Part shown: one piece after another, positions 61,143-64,000 of the stretch | Position numbering within the stretch: the stretch's first letter is position 1 | How the letters are laid out: each line of letters begins with the position of its first letter | Source of the DNA: Streptomyces adelaidensis | GTDB taxonomy: Bacteria > Actinomycetota > Actinomycetes > Streptomycetales > Streptomycetaceae | DNA: 64,000 nt | Reading direction: 5' to 3' | Assembly: GCF_016598475.1 (NCBI RefSeq) | Contig: NZ_JAEMUX010000009.1 | Span: 114,051 to 178,050 of the forward strand | The notes under the pieces: generated by a model | What the model was told of the DNA's origin: nothing | Seen by the model: the letters and a program-made list of their open reading frames with translations, nothing else | Databases searched by the model: none | Program-made: the position numbers and the translations under genes

Positions 61143-61262
61143 ATGGACGAGTGGTGGTTGGTGTTCGTACCGGATCCGGAACGATGGGGGCCGCTGCCGA
61201 CGGAGGGGGTGCTGGGGGTCCGCGACCTACCAGCTGCCCTCGACGAGGTGGGGCTTGAGCCA
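61143..61262 (+). pseudogene. Truncated gene interrupted by the IS4-type element
   Basis: ATG 61143 starts a frame reading MDEWWLVFVPDPERWGPLPT, then a Leu/Asp-rich part ending at GLEP, where the left terminal repeat of the IS begins; the frame then stops inside the element at 61290-61292. The family is not recognised. The protein body beyond residue 40 has been lost or lies after the element in degenerate form. Confidence 0.5.
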
Positions 61263-62714
61263 ACGTCGCTTCCTTGCAGGGTGATCGGCTAGTCTCCCGG
61301 ACTTGTGGCTCGTGATCATGTGGTGGGGAACGGCTACCCGGAGCGGATACGCCTGGGTGTCCTGACGCGGACGTTCAGTGCGGAGTTGGTGGACTTCGCG
61401 ATCGAGGAGGCCGGAGCTCGGGAGCGTGCGGTCAGGTCGTTGCCGGCCCGGCTGGTCGTCTACTTCACGCTGGCGATGTGGCTGTTCACCTCGGTCGGGT
61501 ACGGCGGTGTGCTGCGGGAGCTGGTGGAACACTGGCCGCTTGGGCGATCTGAGCGGTGGCGGGTGGCCTCGACGGGTTCGCTGACCAAGGCCCGTGCCCG
61601 GCTGGGTGCTTCGGCGCTGCGGGTGCTGTTCGACCGGGTGCGAGGGGTGCAGGGGACGGCGGCCACGCCGGGGGTGTTCTGGCGCGGGCTGCGCGTCACT
61701 TCGCTGGACGGCACGGTCTTCGATGTGCCCGACAGCGCGGCGAACGCCGCCGCTTACAGCCGCCCGGCCACGAAGAACAGGCGGGGCCCCTACCCGCAGG
61801 TACGGCTGCTCGCCCTGGTCGAGTGCGGCACCCTGGCCGTGATCGGTGCCATCTTCGACTCCCTCGCGGTCGGTGAACGCACCCTGGCGAAGCGGCTGCT
61901 ACCGCTCGTTGAGCGAGGCACCCTGCTGCTGGCCGACCGCGGCTTTCCCTCCTTCGGCCTCTTCACGGCCGCCGCCGCGCAGGGTGCCGAGCTGCTGTGG
62001 CGGGCCGGCGCGTCGTTCACCCTGCCCGTGGACCAGGTCCTCGCCGACGGGACCTACCTGTCCCATCTCAACGGGCCGCGTGGGGCACGCGTCACGGTGC
62101 GGGTCATTGAATACACCGTGCACGCCACCTGCGAGGGCGGACCGGATCCCACCGCGACGAGCTCCGAGCTGTTCTGCCTGATCACGACCTTGCTCGATCC
62201 CGAAGCGGCCCCCGCCGAAGAGCTCGCCGAACTGTATGCACGACGCTGGACCAGCGAAACGACCTACCGGTCGATCAAGGTCGAGCAGCGCGGCGGACGC
62301 ACCGCGACCCTGCGTTCGAACAGCCCCGCCATGGTCGAGCAGGAGCTCTGGGCGATGCTCTGCGTCTACCAGGCCGTCCGCGACCTGGCCACTGACAGCG
62401 CGGCCGACGCCGGCATCCCTCCCGCCCGGATCAGCTTCAAGCACACCCTGCACGCCGCCCAGCGCACCATCGGGGCGGACTTTCCCCCCTCGACGCCTGG
62501 CCGCCAAGATCCGTGACATCGGCGCCGACCTCATCCGCACCGCCAACACGCCTCGCCCCGGCCGCCGTTCACCCCGCGCAACCAAAGGCAGACACGTTAA
62601 CCGGCCCACGCTTCAGGCCGATCAGCCCGCCACCGAACGCATCGCGTACACCATCCAGATGCACCGACTCACCCCACGGCCGAAGCCACCCTGACGCGAT
62701 CAAGGAAGCGACGT
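61263..62714 (+). mobile_element. IS4-type insertion sequence with terminal inverted repeats
   Basis: ACGTCGCTTCCTTG (61263-61276) and its exact reverse complement (62701-62714) bracket the transposase gene. CAGGGTG occurs inside both ends at slightly different spacing. The element is about 1.45 kb. The flanks share only GGGGC plus scattered bases, so no clean target duplication is seen. Confidence 0.75.
61305..62694 (+). pseudogene. IS4-family transposase, frameshifted near the C-terminus
   Basis: The DDE residues are visible: TSLDGTVFDVPDSAANAAAY (first Asp), LLLADRGFPSFGLF (second Asp) and YARRWTSETTYRSIKVEQRG, the Y-x2-R-x3-E-x6-K signature. The N-terminal part (VVYFTLAMWLFTSVGYGGVL) is the usual IS4 domain. 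In a run of six C (62484-62489) the frame changes: with five C the protein continues RLAAKIRDIGADLIRTANTP to a stop at 62694; with six it stops at 62516. The copy is therefore probably inactive, or the base is a sequencing error. Confidence 0.85.
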
Positions 62715-62853
62715 CGGGGCGTGCCCTGGAGAGCGGCGACAAGAAGGGACTTGCAGGCATACAAGAAATGGCGCCTCGATTTGTCGTTGCCCCCGCTGAG
62801 CGGGCTCTTCTCCCAGACGACCTCGGAGAAGTCCAGCTCGGCGGGGTTGGGCT

Positions 62854-63033
62854 TGGCGCACCGCCAGCGGCTTCGTCATCGAACACCTGGAGGAACACCG
62901 CCCCGACCCGCAGATGGCCCACCACCATCCCCATGAATACGCGAAACTGTCCCGCGAGCCGGGATTCATCGCCTTCCGGCTCGCCAAGAACACCCTGCTC
63001 ACCCCGCGACCGACGACCGACACGAACAGGTAG
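62854..63033 (+). pseudogene. Relic 3' end of an unrecognised gene
   Basis: One frame reads GFVIEHLEEHRPDPQMAHHH, then PHEYAKLSREPGFIAFRLAK and NTLLTPRP before a TAG at 63031. The composition is that of a real soluble protein, but a stop at 62797 and no start upstream show that only a fragment is left. It may be the remainder of the gene broken by the IS element or of an older loss. Otherwise the 368-bp stretch 62695-63062 holds only the right end of the IS. Confidence 0.45.
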
Positions 63034-63062
63034 TTCGCTGTGCTGACCTGCGAGAACACGCC

Positions 63063-63638
63063 ATGACCCCCACACTCGCCGTCGTGAGCGGCGGCCCCGG
63101 CACGGGCAAGACCACGCTCGCCCACGCCCTCGCCAACGAACTCGGATGCCCCGCCATCATCCGGGACGAGATCAAACAAGGCATGGTCATGTCCACCCCC
63201 GGATACCAGAGCGGCGGGGACGACCCCCTCAACTACCCGACCCTGGATGCCTTCTTCGGCGTCCTGAAGGTCCTCCTCCAGGCCGGGGTGACGGTCGTGG
63301 CCGAAGCCGCCTTCCAAGACCGGCTGTGGCGACCGAACCTGCAACCGCTCGCGGACCTCGCCCAGATCCGCGTCATCCGCTGCGCCACGCCGGCCGCGAT
63401 CGCTCACGACCGCATCGTCCAACGCGCCGAGGAGAACGGCCACCGGTCCGCGCACGGAGACCACGACCTGCTCGAAGCGATCGCCGCAGGAGACCATTCA
63501 CTGGAGTCCTTCGTCCCGATCTCCATGGACGTTCCCACCCTGACCGTGGACACCTCCAACGGCTACGCCCCGGACATCAAGCACATCTCCGCCTTCGTGC
63601 GGACTGCCACGGCAGAGGAAGCCCCCAGCCCCAGCTGA
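63063..63638 (+). CDS. P-loop kinase-like (AAA_33) protein
   Basis: The product (191 aa) has Walker A in VVSGGPGTGKTTLAHALANE, an acceptor-side region IIRDEIKQGMVM and a Walker-B-like strand GVTVVAEAAFQD. The lid region is HDRIVQRAEENGHRSAHGDH. Such small P-loop proteins phosphorylate metabolites, antibiotics or RNA ends. The substrate is not evident. No membrane or signal segments. Confidence 0.8.
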   Translation: MTPTLAVVSGGPGTGKTTLAHALANELGCPAIIRDEIKQGMVMSTPGYQSGGDDPLNYPTLDAFFGVLKVLLQAGVTVVAEAAFQDRLWRPNLQPLADLAQIRVIRCATPAAIAHDRIVQRAEENGHRSAHGDHDLLEAIAAGDHSLESFVPISMDVPTLTVDTSNGYAPDIKHISAFVRTATAEEAPSPS

Positions 63639-63838
63639 CGGGCTGCGACCGCACGGCCGCCCCACCAGCGGGGCACAGCTCCGGCTCTGTGCGGCGGCCG
63701 GCAGCCGTTCACTGCACGCAAACGCCTCCGTCAACTTGCCCCCTCCCTGACCTGACCACGAGTGCCAGCAGCTTCCCGACCATGAAAGCGTTGGCACCTG
63801 ATGACCTCAATCTTCGCTTCGCGCACGGGAGATACCTC

Positions 63839-64000
63839 ATGACCACCACGCCCGCCCCAGCCCTCGACGGCCAGGGAGCTGAAGAAGCCGCGGAACGTTT
63901 CGGCGGCTGCCTCTGCGGTCGCATCCGCTTCACCACTCAAGGGCCTGCAACTTTTGCCCACACCTGTGAGTGCCGGCACTGCCAGAAACTCGGCGGCACC
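63839..64000 (+). CDS. GFA/CENP-V family zinc protein, N-terminus (runs off right edge)
   Basis: ATG 63839 is preceded by GGGAGA. Fifty-four codons are present. RFGGCLCGRIRF (CxC) and HTCECRHCQKLGG (CxxC) are the zinc motifs that begin glutathione-dependent formaldehyde-activating-enzyme-like (GFA) domains. Most bacterial members are of unknown substrate. Confidence 0.8.
   Translation, partial: MTTTPAPALDGQGAEEAAERFGGCLCGRIRFTTQGPATFAHTCECRHCQKLGGT

Overview
The window is high-GC DNA with streptomycete features: GTG/TTG starts, ATGA/GTGA stop-start overlaps, Tat and lipoprotein signals, HTH-DUF5753/DUF397 pairs and several LacI-family regulators. It looks like accessory chromosome of a soil Streptomyces or close relative. 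No rRNA, tRNA or CRISPR array was seen.

Layout. (1) 1-2058 and 12898-15421: a secreted pectin/arabinogalactan set (esterase N-terminus, PL4 rhamnogalacturonan lyase, GH43 exo-beta-1,3-galactanase-like enzyme with CBM13, GH43 arabinofuranosidase). The PL4 and GH43-CBM13 genes were probably convergent neighbours; they are now separated by an island at about 2.19-12.6 kb, flanked by diverged direct repeats made of the 3' ends of both genes. (2) The island holds a tyrosine-recombinase / HTH / second-recombinase trio (the third gene frameshifted), a GNAT, an IS630-type transposase, a TPR protein, a MerR regulator fused to a sliding-clamp-like domain, and an HTH + DUF397 + ATPase regulatory module. 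(3) 15.6-21.7 kb: a cell-anchored autotransporter-repeat protein, an APC permease with homocysteine S-methyltransferase (probable S-methylmethionine use), and a LacI regulator. (4) 21.7-38.2 kb: a second pectin locus: carboxylesterase, two alginate_lyase-fold lyases, GH28, an ABC sugar importer, 2-hydroxyacid dehydrogenase, LacI regulator and glutamine-dependent NAD synthetase. AACCGGTT-type operators occur before the importer and before a LacI gene. (5) 38.6-44.8 kb: a second ABC importer with a GH43 enzyme and a LacI regulator. (6) 45-51.9 kb: membrane sulfatase-fold protein, lipoprotein, Ser/Thr kinase, VOC protein, AraC regulator, YihY/BrkB protein.

(7) 52.5-60.7 kb is the most interesting part: a compact five-gene cluster in one direction. 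It encodes a Pls-like membrane condensing protein that lacks an adenylation domain, a separate (partial C)-A-T NRPS, a SyrP-like Fe/2OG oxygenase, and SbnB and SbnA, the enzymes that make L-2,3-diaminopropionate (Dap). My reading is a split synthetase for a Dap-containing isopeptide polymer or oligomer. (8) 60.7-64 kb: a small secreted protein, a frameshifted IS4-type element with terminal inverted repeats sitting in a truncated gene, gene relics, a P-loop kinase-like protein and the start of a GFA-family gene.

All functions are inferred from sequence by eye; no database search was possible.
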